64,000 nt of DNA from Ostrinia nubilalis (GCF_963855985.1 NC_087092.1:17360001-17424000); one strand, 5' to 3'. Numbered from the stretch's first letter, positions 11,003 through 23,771 are shown. Numbers and translations are program-made. The notes: generated by a model from the letters alone, not told the origin.

Positions 11003-11876
11003 TTTAATATTATTTTTAAATCTTAACAATTTTTTCAAAGATTTATTACTTTCGCCTAAGTCACCTGAAACGAATCAAAGTTCCAGAAATATTTTTATAT
11101 TTTCAGACGCGTGTTTTGGCCTCAGAACCAAGCTCAACATTTTAGCTATGCACAGCCACTACGACTTCGAACTTCAAATGTTATTGATACATGAATAAAA
11201 ACGGATATGCTTTGATACCATCGCTGGCTACATAAGTACTCTATTAACTGTCATTAAATCAAAATTACCGCTTTAAGGCCGTCAAGGGACTGACAGAGTC
11301 TCACGGGATCATCATTCTTCATTTTATGACTTTACAAAAAAACATACAATTCTCAACCCTATTCTATTACACTTACGGGTAAAGAACGAAACTATTTTCG
11401 ACGGTGCAGTACCCCATTGGTCCACCCATGGGACATGGCCAGCTATAAAGCAAATGTCACGCGATTGGAGAATGCATACTAAATCCCACTTTTTAATGTC
11501 CACCCGTTTTATGGGCAAAGGCATATAAAATTCAAGGTGTCAATTGTTTGGGATAAAAGACATACTTTCACCAATTAGTTTTAGGCCATTTTTTTTGTCT
11601 TTTTATTTGAGTCTTTGATCTCATATCTTCTGATAGGACAAGAAAGTTTAGCTCTTTCCCATGGTGACATCCTGTTTTTTGCAGGATCCCGTTTAGTAGA
11701 ATACGTGTTTTAATATTAACATTCACACATTCCGTTTGCAGTGTCCCTCAAAAAACCGATTCGTTTGAATTTGGAATTAGGATTTCAATCACACGACAGT
11801 CCAGTTTTGGGAGATCCTGTATTACTGGATTCCGCAAAACTGGATAGCCGTGGGAAAGGGCCCTAATGGTATATCA
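11003..11876. other. Intergenic, no gene seen
   Basis: AT-rich sequence; no gene or repeat supported. Confidence 0.5.
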
Positions 11877-12050
11877 CATTGTTTAGTTCGTTCGTTTCAG
11901 CCAAATTAATTCCACTGCTGGACAAAAGCCTCCCCCAAGGTTTTCCACAATGAACGGCCCTGCGCTGCCCGCATCCAGGCTCCTCCCGCGACCTTTACCA
12001 GATCGTCGGTCCACCTAGTAGGAGGCCAGCCCTGGCCTGCATTGTTTAGT
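11877..12050 (-). mobile_element. RTE 3' fragment with 11-bp target duplication
   Basis: The insertion 11888..12039 (152 bp) is flanked by CATTGTTTAGT at 11877..11887 and 12040..12050. On the minus strand it encodes the last part of the RTE C-terminus (T-R-W-T-D-D-L-V-K and Q-Q-W) and ends in the GAAACGAACGAA tail. It is strongly 5'-truncated. Confidence 0.85.
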
Positions 12051-14398
12051 ACTTTCATGTATTTCGCAAAAAAAGAGAAAAACAAACTAAACAAAAATAA
12101 TCTTGTCAGATTCTTGTCATTATTAATTATTTCGAGACTATTAATATAATTGATTATCATTGCAATTCTTAGTACGTCTCTACCAGGATCCACCAGTGAT
12201 TACCTTGAAGCAACTTAATTATTTATTAATCGTATATCAATCAGTGAACCTGATAAGACAGTATCAACCTGTCAAAATGTTATGGAAGATCACACAAAAT
12301 GTCTTAAACGACTTTAGTGCGGACAAACAAAAAAAGATCATGTGTAAATAGACTTTTGGACCTTTTACGACTATGTTTTATATCGATTATACCTAAGGAT
12401 CTACATTTTTATACTTACTATATCTACCTACTATATTTTTATACTTAGACTCTAACCTGACTCGATTTCAGAGGATCACACAAAGTGAAAATCAATCAGA
12501 TTGAGTTGATGGATTGAAAATAATTTTAATATCATCTAGCCAATCTCTAATTTGCGATCGCCTCTCTGCCTATGTATGAAGTACAAGTAACTACCAGTAT
12601 AATGTAAGTAAGTAGTATGTAGGAGTTTGTATCTTTATAGAATCGATTTTGAAAACTAATGTTATCTACCAGCAACCTCTAGATTTTTATCAAACATTGT
12701 CAAAAATAAGTGCAACAACCATCAGTCAAAACTAGACAAGGCATAAGAACTCTATAGCAAATTAACTCTACTACGATAGTCCATAAACATTGGGAAAAGT
12801 GTATTTATGGCTCGGTCAGTTAGTCCTAAGATCGTAAATTTTTTTTTCAAGCAAATGTCATTTTTATCTATTCAGCTTTGGAACTAGGTTGTCTCTACAT
12901 ATTTCTAGTTACTTGTAAGCACTAAAACTACTTCAAACCCAAGTAATTTTTTGGTATGATAAACGAACTAAATGTTAGGAGACTTTCTCTCCTGATAACT
13001 TTAAGTAGGTAGACATATTGATTGGCGGTAAGATAAATAAGAAATAATTACATACTTCTATAGTAATTAACGGTCCATACCATCCATTTTTTGTATTAGC
13101 TCATTCTAATGAACGTTTTCAAGCCAGATACCTATTCCGGTGTAATTAACAACATAATTGGCCCGGCAATGCGACAGCATTATACCGATATACCGTCTAA
13201 CATAACATATATCGAGCAGAACGTCATAAAGTACGCGAAATTACATGGGACCGATATCCAAAAACAATGCTCTGATTGGAGAACAAACACAAACAAATGT
13301 AAACTTTCAAAGTTAGAAGATAAAACCCAAATTCGCACGTCCACAACTATGCATGCAACTATACGAGTGAATAACTTTTTTCAATTATAAAAGACTTAAT
13401 TTGTTTCACTATTATGAATCAAAATTGGTCTCTATCCATTGGGTGTTGCGGTCGATTTTCGCACAAAAACGCCGCCACGTACAACGTTGTAACCCCGAAA
13501 AGGTTATCCACGAAAATGTTAATATAATAGTTGCTTCAGTACTACGGTTTGTTGGCGTGAAGGCATAAATCAATTTTATAGCCCCATCTAAATCAAACGC
13601 GTTTTAATGGGAGGCCCCCGTCATATCATAGCAGAGTATGATAATTTACGGCTACTATGTGACGAATGTTAGAAATAAAGGTCCTGCCACCCTCTGGGAT
13701 TAGTTTTATGCCCTAAACCGAGCTCGTAAATATGTCGCCCGTATCTTGGGGAGTGAAGATAATTTTTGGAGTTTTGGAGTTGCGCGGTTCTTCGCCGCGG
13801 CGTGTTTATTGAAACGATAAGTTGTTGGGACTGTCGCCCACGTGACTGATTTGAGACTTGTCGGGTTTGTGCGTGCGCCGTGGTAGGGCAAGGGTTCCGT
13901 AGTTTCGTGGTTAAATGTTTTAAGTAAAATTGTTTGAGAATAATACTCTATGCTTGATAGAGTTGTTGTATAGCTTTACTTTAATATCAAACTGATACTA
14001 TCAAACTGATAATATCAAATGATGAAATGTAAAATGATAAAATGTTAGAGACGGAACAATTAAGTATGATGAGATTATTAGTATGTTTCTATATCAAACG
14101 CTAATTAACTTTATGACCGGAATTAAAGTCTTAAATGACAACAAATAGTTTAAACAATTGATGTTTTTTTTTCTGCTCTGTCCTCTGATTTTCTTTTTCA
14201 AGGTTCTTTACTTTTCAAGGGGTTATTTATTGTATTTTTCTTTTTATTCATCTTTTCTTATAATGAATATAGACCATACTTTTAATGTTTCAAATAAACT
14301 CATCTTAATATCAATTGATCTGTTGGATGTAACTTACCGGAAGAAGCAGGTCACTTCACTAACAAAAATAAACAGTTAAAACGCACACGAATATTTGT
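12051..14398. other. Intergenic, no gene seen
   Basis: 2.3 kb of AT-rich sequence. Frames at 13109..13390 and 14158..14379 have no recognisable domain and biased composition; I regard them as chance. A GC-richer patch is at 13440..13500 and 13690..13890. Confidence 0.5.
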
Positions 14399-14470
14399 GT
14401 TGTGCGGGAATCGAACCTGTGACCTCTAGCTTAACGGCCGAGTTCAACCACTGCGCCAAATGAGTCGCCA
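14399..14470 (-). repeat. tRNA-derived SINE head
   Basis: On the minus strand there is a perfect RNA polymerase III A box TGGCGCAGTGG (14448..14458) and B box GGTTCGATTCC (14407..14417) at tRNA-like spacing. The arms do not make a clean cloverleaf, and downstream sequence continues into an AT-rich tail. I call a SINE head rather than a functional tRNA. Confidence 0.65.
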
Positions 14471-16099
14471 ATTAATAGACTAACAAAATGACTTATTGTA
14501 CAGTACACGGAAACATATTTTTTTTCAGCACAATAGCACCTATGTATTCCAAACACACAAGATGCCACAGTATTATGACATCACTGCGACAACCCTTATT
14601 TTTTTACGGGGAAAAAATGCGTTAAATCGCATACCTACCCTGCGGGGACAGGGTAGGTTATATGGGGCTCACCAAGTCAGAAGGACGAACTGCGACAACC
14701 CTAACTTAAGTCCGCTTCTCTACTTCCATCGAGTCAATTGGCTTGTCATCCACTGCACAATAATGCCATCAATCTGTCTGACGTCCTTCCAACAAAGGTT
14801 TCAATCCACTCGCAGCGGACCCCCAAAAACAATGACCTCATTCGGCTGCTTTTCGTGTATCACATATTATAGCAACATATAAAATTTATGATACACATAA
14901 ATTTCATTAATTACGTACGTTCGGATGATTAATAGCCACTACCCGTTGTAGATTTTAACAAAATATCGTTATTTAACAATAATAATAACATAACTCTCAA
15001 ATGGATGCAAACCGGTGTTTGGCGGTGATTTAGATGGGATCGAATTTTGCATGATTTAAAACGAACTGACATAACCTTGTCGGCGAAATTATCCTGTGAA
15101 GTTTATATTCCAACAGAACTGTTGGCTTGTGTACCGGATTGCAAATGCGAGCTGCGTTGTGGGTTCGTATCTCGCTGGAAGCACATGAAATCGAATGTAG
15201 AGTGATTGACTTTTATTTATAGTTTTGTATTGACAGGATATTTTAATCCTTACGAAATTAGAAATTAGTGCACAATCACGCAAAGTGATTCAACAATAAT
15301 GCGACCTGGCTGGCTGACCTGGGATTTGCACTAAGAACCTCAAAAATGTAGAGAACTCACTGATCTGACTATTGCATTGTATTTAGTTACACTTTTTGTT
15401 AATGCTTGCTTCTTTGGGAATACTTTCATACCTATTTCTCTCTCTTAAGTTTAGAAGATTCTTATAATATTATTACCAATAAATTGGTTCTTAACATAAC
15501 ATTCTCCATCAATTTTAGATGAGTCACGATGTTAGATCTAGATTACATTGGTACTTTGAGATCTTAATAATTATTAAATTAATAACTCATGTTGATAACT
15601 GTTATCAATCGATAGATCATTCCAAATAAAACGTACACGCGCATGACGTAAAATTGATAACATGTTCAATACGTTTATTTATAACAAAATAAGGGTGCAA
15701 ATAAGATTTTTTGAAGCTGCTGCTATTTCAAGGACAATTTCTGATTAGATGTAGGATTATTAGCAAGTCACCTTCTTATGATATAGGATTAGGTTTTACC
15801 AGGATATTTACTTGATAATCTTGTAAAATGGTGGCAAAAACATGTGACTTTAATACTTCAATTTTACGTTCAAATGAACGATGAAATTCGAGAAAGTGCA
15901 TATTTTTTAACGACATATTGAAACTTGTCGTGTTAAATATTATTTCTGTATGTTGTCTATGGCCCGGTTTGAGAATTGAGATTTTTGACTTGAGCATTCT
16001 CATCTTTCAACCAAGTAAGTATGCAATTTTCATGGTAAATTCATCTTTGAGTAGAAGATGAGCACGAATGAGAAATCTCAATTTAGAAACCAGACTAAC
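14471..16099. other. Intergenic, no gene seen
   Basis: AT-rich sequence. A perfect 10-bp stem hairpin (ACCTACCCTG, 6-nt loop, CAGGGTAGGT) is at 14633..14658. The 128-aa open frame 14496..14882 has no recognisable domain. Confidence 0.5.
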
Positions 16100-16255
16100 A
16101 ATGTACTGAAGAGGTCGAAAGGTCACAGGAAGGCACTGAATGCAGGTCGCTAAAAACCAGACAATCCGGAAATCATTGGGGAGTCCTGTGTTCACCAGCA
16201 ATTTTCAGTGGGTCCTGTTATTGATGTAGAAAGAATAGTTGAAATGATGATAATG
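16100..16255 (+). mobile_element. Decayed RTE 3' fragment
   Basis: Scattered matches to the ATG-tail RTE 3' end: AGGAAGGCACTGAATGCAG, GGAAATCATTGGGGAGTCC, and a GAAATGATGATAATGA tail. Heavily mutated. Confidence 0.5.
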
Positions 16256-16542
16256 ACTGGCACTGGATAGTCTCGTCCTAACTTTGCGGGTTAATCTTAA
16301 GAAATACACCTTTGTGAACATTGGATTTTCATAATACATATTATTTTACTTGTTACTGCCAACTGGGGATGAATCCCATAACGGTGGAGTTCTTGGCCTG
16401 CATCTCCAATGGAAAGTAGATCAGTCCCTAGGTTCCACGACTTGAGTGGGAATGAGAGGAGGAAAGAGATCTTTTACGTTGAATAATAATATACTCGTAG
16501 AATTTTCAAGTCAGGTTCAACTGACTCTCTCTGCTCGGCTGT

Positions 16543-16795
16543 TTGGTGTAGTGGTTCGAAACCGACTACCATGCCTAGAGGTCCCGGGATCATTATCCGG
16601 CCGGGCGAAATTGAGATGATGAATTTTAATTTCTGTGACGGGTCTGGGTACCTACGTATTTATTATGTATCTAAAAAAAAGTATATACATATAAGAAGTA
16701 GTATATCCGTTAAGTTAGCACCCATATAACACAAGCATATTAGTTGCTTTCTTTGGGTCTAGCTGGCGCTGTGTGAATTATCCAAAGATATTTAC
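16543..16795 (+). repeat. tRNA-derived SINE, near full length
   Basis: The head carries an A box TGGTGTAGTGG and a decayed B-box region. The body has GGCCGGGCGAAATTGAGATG and ACGGGTCTGGGTACC, and the 3' part has CACCCATATAACACAAGC and GGCGCTGTGTGAATT, which I recognise from memory as a common lepidopteran SINE architecture. No coding capacity. Confidence 0.6.
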
Positions 16796-16985
16796 TAAAA
16801 AAAACTGAATATAGCCTACTCGTATTAATTAAGCAATCGTGTCGGCAGGTATTAACGTACAGGTACACTGACGGGCATCCAGCTCGTAGATCAGATCGGC
16901 GTCACCGGCCCCGAATAAATAATGCCCGCTGTCAATTTGCGAGTGGTGTTATGCAAAAATGGAACACGCGGACTTATTGCTTTAA

Positions 16986-17218
16986 TTCGTTCGTTTCAGC
17001 AAATTGACGTCCACTGCTGGACTACGGCCTCCCTCAAAGATTTTCACAACAACTGCCGGCATCCAAATACTTACTTCCCAGATTGTTTGTCTACCTAGTG
17101 GGAGTACTGCCCACATACGTCTACCGTCTCGTAAAAAACTTTAGAAGCTCCTATTTATAGGGCCATTACAAGGACCCATTAGCTCTAAGACCTGATAGCT
17201 CTACGAGCTATGTGCCAA
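16986..17218 (-). mobile_element. Decayed RTE 3' fragment, (CGAA)-tail subfamily
   Basis: Begins ATTCGTTCGTTTCAGC and shows degraded GACGTCCACTGCTGGAC, CTACCTAGTGGGAGTA and CTACGAGCTATGTGCC landmarks of the RTE C-terminal coding end. Several deletions are present. It lies about 80 bp from the next RTE insertion, in the opposite orientation. Confidence 0.65.
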
Positions 17219-17286
17219 ATGGTTTGTATTGAATCGTGTAGGATAAAAAAATAATTCAGACAAAAATATGGACATTTGCGATTTTA

Positions 17287-17959
17287 AATGTGCACAATTA
17301 AACCGTGTCGCACCCACTCCTTTGAAGGTTGGAGACTCTACACTCGAAGTTGTTGACAATTATGTATACCTGGGACAAACAGTCCAGTTAGATAGGGCCA
17401 ACTTCGAGAAAGAGGTCAATCGTCGAATCCAACTCGGCTGGGCAGCGTTCGGGAAGCTACGCAATATACTCACGTCCGAAATACCGCAGTGTCTCAAGAC
17501 AAAAGTCTTCGAGCAGTGTGTGCTGCCAGTGTTGATTTATGGATCCGAAACGTGGTCGCTTACTATGGGCCTCATAAGAAGGCTCAAGGTCACCCAAAGG
17601 GCGATGGAGCGGGCCATGCTTGGAGTTTCCCTGCGTGATCGAATCAGAAATGAGGAGATCCGCAGGAGAACCAAAGTGACCGACATAGCTCGCAGAATTG
17701 CTAAAACCAAGTGGCAGTGGGCGGGGCACATAGCTCGTAGAGACGATGGCCGTTGGGGCAGAAAAGTTCTCGAGTGGCGACCACGGGCTGGAAGACGTAG
17801 CGTGGGCAGGCCTCCTACTAGGTGGACCGACGATCTCGTAAAGGTCGCGGGAAGAGCCTGGATGCGGGCAACGCAGGACCGTGCATTGTGGAAAACCTTG
17901 GAGGAGGCCTTTGTCCAGCAGTGGACGTCATTTGGCTGAAACGAACGAATGTGCACAAT
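17287..17959 (+). mobile_element. RTE LINE 3' fragment with 12-bp target duplication
   Basis: The insertion 17299..17947 is flanked by AATGTGCACAAT at 17287..17298 and 17948..17959. It is 5'-truncated just after the FADD region and ends in the GGCTGAAACGAACG tail. The target site contains the palindrome TGTGCACA. The coding part is still open, so this is a young insertion. Confidence 0.9.
17303..17939 (+). pseudogene. RTE reverse-transcriptase C-terminal fragment
   Basis: About 210 residues of the RTE C-terminal region, in frame from the truncation point to the natural stop. Visible blocks: YVYLGQTVQLD, LIYGSETW, RAMLGVSLRDRIRNEE, WQWAGHIARRDDGRW, RPPTRWTDDLVKVAG and the final QQWTSFG. The RT catalytic core and endonuclease are absent, so it cannot act alone. 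The twelve residues upstream that an ORF finder would add (from 17268) come from flanking target DNA. It supplies the intact reference for the 2-bp deletion in the copy at 8364..9806. Confidence 0.85.
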
Positions 17960-18174
17960 AAGGCTGTGAATTTGTCTTTAATTTGTACAGGGAACTATAA
18001 ACTTGAGTTTTTCTTTCATTTAAAGGTAGGTACCTATAGTTTCATCAAAATCATTCCACCATTACACAATATTGCATTTCAGACATTTGTTGTAATTAGT
18101 TAGGTATTTTCCAGTCGTTTGAGATATGAATCTGCCTGACTAAAGTAAATACCACCAAATAATTCTAAACAAAT

Positions 18175-18540
18175 AAAACAATCAATCAATGATTAGTACT
18201 GACAAGTTATCAATAATCATTTTACCACGCATTTACTACGTAATTTTTGTCACTTACTCGTATATAGCGTCTCTTAAGCATCAATTTGCCCTAAATATAG
18301 TGCAATCAAATTTCGATAACCATAATCTAGTTCAATGATAATTATCGCGTAATTAACTATGTATTATCATATAATTAATTACAGTCATAAAACATACGGA
18401 TTGATTTGTAACATATTATCATACAATGCCTAATTTATGTTAAAAGAACTTAACGGTCGATAAACATGCAAATTGTAATTAATTTGAGAATAATTATTGT
18501 TTATGGAGCCATTTAATTAGATTCGGACTGTGTAAACAAG
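18175..18540. promoter_or_regulatory. Candidate cis-regulatory cluster (homeodomain/POU-like sites)
   Basis: Dense short matches: ATCAATCA (Exd/Pbx-like) near 18180, repeated TAATTA/AATTAATT cores, an exact POU octamer ATGCAAAT at 18466..18473, and TTTATGG. The region is AT-rich, so such matches are expected often by chance. It is called only as a candidate because the nearest host gene is a developmental regulator. No conservation data are available. Confidence 0.2.
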
Positions 18541-18595
18541 TTTTATATTAATTGGTATAAGTAAATCTTATCTCTAAAAGACGACTTCATTTGTT

Positions 18596-18745
18596 CATTC
18601 GTTCGTTTCAGCCAAATGACGTCCACTACTGGACAAAGGCCTCCCCCAAGGATTTCCATAACGACCGGTCCAGCGTTGCCCGCATCCAGGTTCTTCCAGC
18701 TACCTTCACCAGCTCGTCGGTCCACCTAGTAGGAGGCCTGTCCAC
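18596..18745 (-). mobile_element. RTE 3' fragment, (CGAA)-tail subfamily
   Basis: TTCATTCGTTCGTTTCAGCC start, then GACGTCCACTACTGGAC and GTCCACCTAGTAGGAGGCC landmarks, in the minus orientation. No clear target duplication was found. Confidence 0.72.
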
Positions 18746-19141
18746 ACAACACAATTGGTGTAGTAAGAACAATACATTTCATCTCTGATCCAAATCTTCT
18801 GGTGATATCAACGCTATCGATTAGTTGACTCACGTGCATCTTTGCCAGCGTAATTCCCGCTTCCCTTTCACAACTCATACAACCCACAACAGACGGCCTG
18901 CTAAATATAGCAGCATCAAAACTGTCAATCGACTGCAAAGTCCGCTGACTGACTTCAACCTACCTGACACTGACCGCAACTTAACTGAACGATTATTGCA
19001 GATGGATTGCTGAAGAGCCGAACGAACCGTGGAGCTATCTGACAGTCAGTTTGCAGTTATTCCAACGACACATCTGCATCTAAAATGCAACATTTCCTCT
19101 GACCAGCAGCTCGCAAGCAGCTCGTCTTTAATGACCCTAAC
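18746..19141. other. Intergenic, no gene seen
   Basis: No supported feature. Confidence 0.5.
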
Positions 19142-19259
19142 GCTGGGTTGCACCATCTTACTTTAACTTAGACAAACGTCAAAAATCTTTCAAACTCCAT
19201 ACAAAACACACCGGTATTGTCATAGTTACGGTCAAAGTTAGGCGGTGCAAGTCAACCTT
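19142..19259 (+). mobile_element. MITE family A, copy 3
   Basis: GCTGGGTTGCACCATCTTAC at the left, internal ACAAACGTCAAAAATC and ACACCGGT, and GTTAGGCGGTGCAAG at the right. Flanked by TAA (left) and TTA (right). Confidence 0.7.
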
Positions 19260-19676
19260 AATCTTTATACGGATCTATAATATTATGCGTTCATTATTAT
19301 CTTCCTTTCTCTTACAGCAATAAAAGATGGTTCATCAGACCACAAGATAAGAAAGTTATCAACTGTATACCGGGTGTTAAAAATATTGGGCCATAAACCC
19401 ACTGCATAATGCCGTCCGCGGCGCTAAATAAATCATAGGATTGTTTCATTTCATTTTATTATGCCGGTGCCAGTCAAGGCGACTTTTGTATAAAACACTA
19501 GCCATAAAAATGTTGTTTTATGGCTTTAATAACTTTCCACCGTGAGTTGTGTGGATTCCGTCGGTATTGATGCACTTAATATTCTGATAAGCTAATAAGT
19601 GTGTGTTTTTTTATGAGGCTGTTGAGATTATATCCCAAGACCTTAAGAAGAACAAGGATTACCTATTTAAAGAACT
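19260..19676. other. Intergenic, no gene seen
   Basis: No supported feature. Confidence 0.5.
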
Positions 19677-19892
19677 ATTAGCTGTGCCCGCGGCTTCGTA
19701 CACGTGAAAATACTCGTACTTTTTAATATTACCCGTTTTCGCAACATTATTCTATACTACTCCGCCCCTATTGGCTGTAAAGTGATGTTATAGAGCCTAA
19801 AGCCTTCCTCTATAATTGGGTTATCCAACACAAATATATTTTTTCAAATCGTATAAGTAGTTTCTAAGATTAGCGCATTCAAGCATACAAAC
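19677..19892 (-). mobile_element. Helitron-like non-autonomous fragment
   Basis: Begins TTAGCTGTGCCCGCGGCTTC, the reverse complement of the GAAGCCGCGGGCACAGCTA-type terminus that resembles Helitron 3' ends, followed by a body I recall from many lepidopteran interspersed repeats (GTAGTTTCTAAGATTAGCGC near the far end). The CTRR terminus has one change. Identification is by recall. Confidence 0.45.
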
Positions 19893-20775
19893 TTTTAGTA
19901 TAGTATGTAGTATGGCCTTGTAACTAGATCATTTATGGTGATGTCAATTTTTGTAGCTGCCAAAGACGTCTTACATTGCCCATTGTCAAAAGTAAATGTA
20001 ATTTAAGTGTATTTATCGTTCCTTAATCGTTATAAATAAGGTTTACTCAATAATATTAAAAAATAGCATAGATACAGTAAATAGATAAAAATAAATTATC
20101 TATAGCTTTGTCATTATTGTACTGCATTGCATTGTAATCAATAAACCTCAATGACACAACATTTTATTCAAGTGTCTTTTCATTAGTTATTGATTTTAAA
20201 TTGTATTTATTTATTGCAAATAATTTATACGAGTCTTGACCTACAAATAGATCCAATGAGTTGCAATATTGACGTAGATACTATTGTCATTTTGATTGCA
20301 ATGTAAAATTCGTAATCTACAAGAAAACTCAATTCAATAATGTTTAAAGAATCATGTTCAATTCCTCGAATGATGTACCTATCATGCTCACAATATTGGG
20401 AAATTCTTTACTGATATTATTCGTTGATGCGAATGTAGTTCTGTATGTGTTTCAAGCATGGAGTGCTAATAATTTCGATGAATTAGAACCTACGTAAATT
20501 GGTTAAAGGATCAGTACATGGGCAGGCTTTTGGCACAAAAAACAGAACAGTTGATCAATAGTTCTCTATGGTACCTCTGATTTCTCAAGCGGGGATAAGT
20601 ATTTGCATGGATCAATCTGGAGATAGTTATCAGTTTGGTTTTTCCTGCGGCTTTCTTTGAGTGCATTATGGCTGTGAACCTATGTACTCTAAGTTTTAGC
20701 ATTGTAGTGTCAGCAGTCGCATAGACGAGGGATGTTCTGTTCGGGGCGAATGTAGATCATCCGCCAATGTTAACC
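19893..20775. other. Intergenic, no gene seen
   Basis: AT-rich; no supported feature. Confidence 0.5.
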
Positions 20776-21110
20776 GCCTCTGTGGTCTAGTGGTAAGACC
20801 ATCTGCTTCAGACGCGGAGGTCCCGGGTTCGATTTCCAGTGGGGGCAGATTTTTCTGTTCGGTTTGGTTGGTGGTATGGCTGTTCTAAGTCCGCCTGGCT
20901 AGCTACCATCATCTTACCTAAGTCTGTCGCCATAACAACAATGTTAACAGCGTTGTTGTGTTCCGGCAGTTAGAGGTAAGATAGCCAGTTCCTCCGTGGT
21001 TGAGAATTCCGTATGAAGCTCGTTTCCACAGGTGTGATACTGGCCAAGAGCTTCCTCGTTGTGGATAAATAAAATTCAGGCTCTACTCCCTTCTATAACT
21101 GTAGTGTGGT
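20776..21110 (+). repeat. tRNA-derived SINE
   Basis: The head 20776..20847 has an exact A box TGGTCTAGTGG (20783..20793) and a near-exact B box GGTTCGATTTC (20826..20836). It can form an acceptor stem with wobble pairs and a TCTGC/GCGGA anticodon stem, but its T stem is mispaired. It continues into a 260-bp body with a hairpin-prone middle (GCCATAACAACAATGTTAAC), which a true tRNA would not have. I therefore call a SINE, not a tRNA gene. Confidence 0.6.
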
Positions 21111-21310
21111 CACACCGTAACCTACATTAGTCATGAATCATCATTCAATCTCATCAGTCCATTTTATTATTTCTTCACTACTTACAAGTATTGAGGTTCA
21201 ACAATTTCATTACCGAAGTTTAATTTACAATACTCGATAAACCCTTCTTTACTTCTTGACTCAGTAGATCATTGTTACAAAACTTGCGTCTCTTTGTCCT
21301 GACTTCCCGC

Positions 21311-21350
21311 CGTCTGACATCTAACGTCTGACGCCTAACGTCTGACAGAT
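21311..21350. repeat. 14-bp short tandem repeat
   Basis: CGTCTGACATCTAA, CGTCTGACGCCTAA, CGTCTGACAGAT: almost three units, degenerate at the fourth to sixth position from the end. Confidence 0.7.
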
Positions 21351-21667
21351 GTTGACAAATGCTGACGATGTCGGTGCCGCCGACAAGCGACAAATGTAGG
21401 GGTGAAAAATTGAGGGCAGCGGCTTTCGTTCGTGTTAATGGGGGGGAGTTATTGAAAAAGTTCGCTTTGGAGTGTTTGTTTTTAAGTTTTTGATTGGTTT
21501 AGGTGGTATATTTGCTTGTTAATTACATAAGTATACGCCAAGCATGTTAAACATACTAGGTAAATAAAGAAATTGTAATTTCTTAAACAGACGATTTATT
21601 TGGGATGTGCTCTATCATCACCTAAGTAAAAAATCATTACGCTTAAGGTCGTGTATTAACGAGCCGG

Positions 21668-21727
21668 TTTCTATCCGATTCAGCCCGGTCCGGCGTCGGG
21701 CCGATTCAGCACCGGTCCGTATAGAAA
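21668..21727. repeat. Small GC-rich imperfect palindrome
   Basis: Outer arms TTTCTATCCG and CGTATAGAAA are near-complementary. The inside carries GATTCAGCCCGGTCCG and GATTCAGCACCGGTCCG as a near direct repeat. It may be the core of a decayed MITE. Confidence 0.45.
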
Positions 21728-23771
21728 TGCCCAACATTATTTTGTCCCCATCATGGGGATAAAAATCATGGGGACAACAGGAATACAGGTTATGGTGGTT
21801 TATAATGACTCACAGCAATAGAAGAAGTAAAGAGCTTCTATTGAGGTCTGTGACTCTATCTGCCCGTGCTCATTATACTCGTACTAGCTCTTGCCTTTAA
21901 TTCTATTTTTCTGAAACAATAATGCGTACTTATCTGAAAAAATAAGAGCGTGACGAAATCGAGCCTCCCCACGTGTATAGATAAAATATCGCCGAGTCAG
22001 CACGCTGATGATTTCAAATAAATACCTAGCAGTAAATAATTCAAGACTTGCAGTTATCTACGTTAGATTTTGGAGATAATTAGTTCTCGGTTTTTCAAGA
22101 CCACGATTTCTAAAACCTTTCCATCTTCTGAAGATCACTTAGGTATACCCATGTAGGTACATCGCGTAGCTGAGTGTGAACACATCCAAGCCACCATCAA
22201 AAAAGTACGGAACGTACAACATAAATAAGTACTAATAAGTAGCTACTATTTATAAAGTATGTGGCGCTATCTTTACTGTTTTGATGGTTTGACAAGATAT
22301 GTTCATTTGATTGATTGATACAAAACTAATTAAATATATTGAAATTAGGTAATTGTAAATTAAAATATGTCCTAAATTACTGTCCAAACAACGCGACATG
22401 GTGCCCAGAATGATGGCTGCATTTCCAGAATGTAAAGAGATAGGAAAGATCTGACCCGGTTTACATTCTTACAGGACGATTATACATTCTTATTTTATAC
22501 TTTATCTTCACAGGGTAATTACTAATCTAATCTTTACGCTGCAAATCGATTTGTTAAGAATATAGATAATTTAGGTGAGCACCAAATTCGACTCTGTAAC
22601 TTTACACTAAACTGCGTTATTTCTACAGTACTAGGGGAACGATCGTACGTGCTTCGAGTCCTGTCGCGTATTTTTTGAAATTGTTTTTTAATGGGATTTT
22701 CCAAGATATTAGTATTAGTCATTTTAAGTTAATGTAATATTATAAAATTTATTCCCTAAAAAAAAAAAAAAAGTTATTATTGATATTTATTTAATACTTT
22801 ATATTAACATTCAGGATGTATATTTAACTTAAGCCTAAGTACTTTATGCAAGTAATGTTACATCAAATTAGGTAAACTTAGAAGCATATTCTTCTGTAGC
22901 AGGTGATATTATGTGTAAAAATGTTTGCCTATTATCTTAAAATATGTCTTGTCTATGTAAAAATATAGGGTGAGAACATTCTATAAGTATGGAGTAGTAA
23001 TTGCGTTTACAGGGCCGAAAGATTTTTATGTGCCCAATATGGCACAAAATCGTTCACACTCAGTTCCAACACTATCCATTCCATAGCCACCACGGGCGCA
23101 GCTAATGTACAATATTTGGCCTATTAGACCCTGAGCTCATTGATTTATTGGTTATGAATCACCCCCTCTCTCCCCTCACCCCGCCATTACGGGCGTATCG
23201 CCCTGATAATGAATCTAGTTGTATTTTTGGCGGAACGTGTGATGGAAATATGAAGGCCTGGGGGTGAATTATGGCCGGGGTGAGACGCAAGATGATGGTT
23301 TTCACCCCCATAGGTGAATTATGGCGATATTGGAGGGACCGGGAGGTGGAGATTGGCGCGTAAGATTTCGGTGACGATATGTGACGAATTTGGACAATCT
23401 AGTTTTGGATACCTAAATAACGTCAAGGGGTTAAGTATATTCAATTGACATTTATATGAAAATACGAAAGCTGTCACAGCAAAAAATACTTACCAAAATA
23501 GTGACTACTAAGACATCCCCTTTTGGTGCTGCATCTTAATTTGCTGCAAATTCCAATTCAATTTAATTAAAAACACACACATGAATAAATCAATGAAGGC
23601 ATCGAATAAGTGAGTGTACCTAACTTTAATTTGACATGTCTAGTTACGTTGTTATCATTTTCAATCAATGTAAACCTATAACCAAAAGCGCACGTTAGGT
23701 AGTCATACTCGTTCTTATCAAGGTAGTAAGGTAGGTAGAGCCTAGTTGTTGATTTGTTAAGATTTGATTGG
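21728..23771. other. Intergenic, no gene seen
   Basis: 2 kb of mostly AT-rich DNA. Contains a 16-bp A run near 22758..22773. A GC-rich patch is at 23080..23350. No gene supported. Confidence 0.5.

Noticed and set aside
20776..20847. Functional tRNA gene
   Set aside because: A and B boxes are good, but the T stem is mispaired and the sequence continues into a SINE body.
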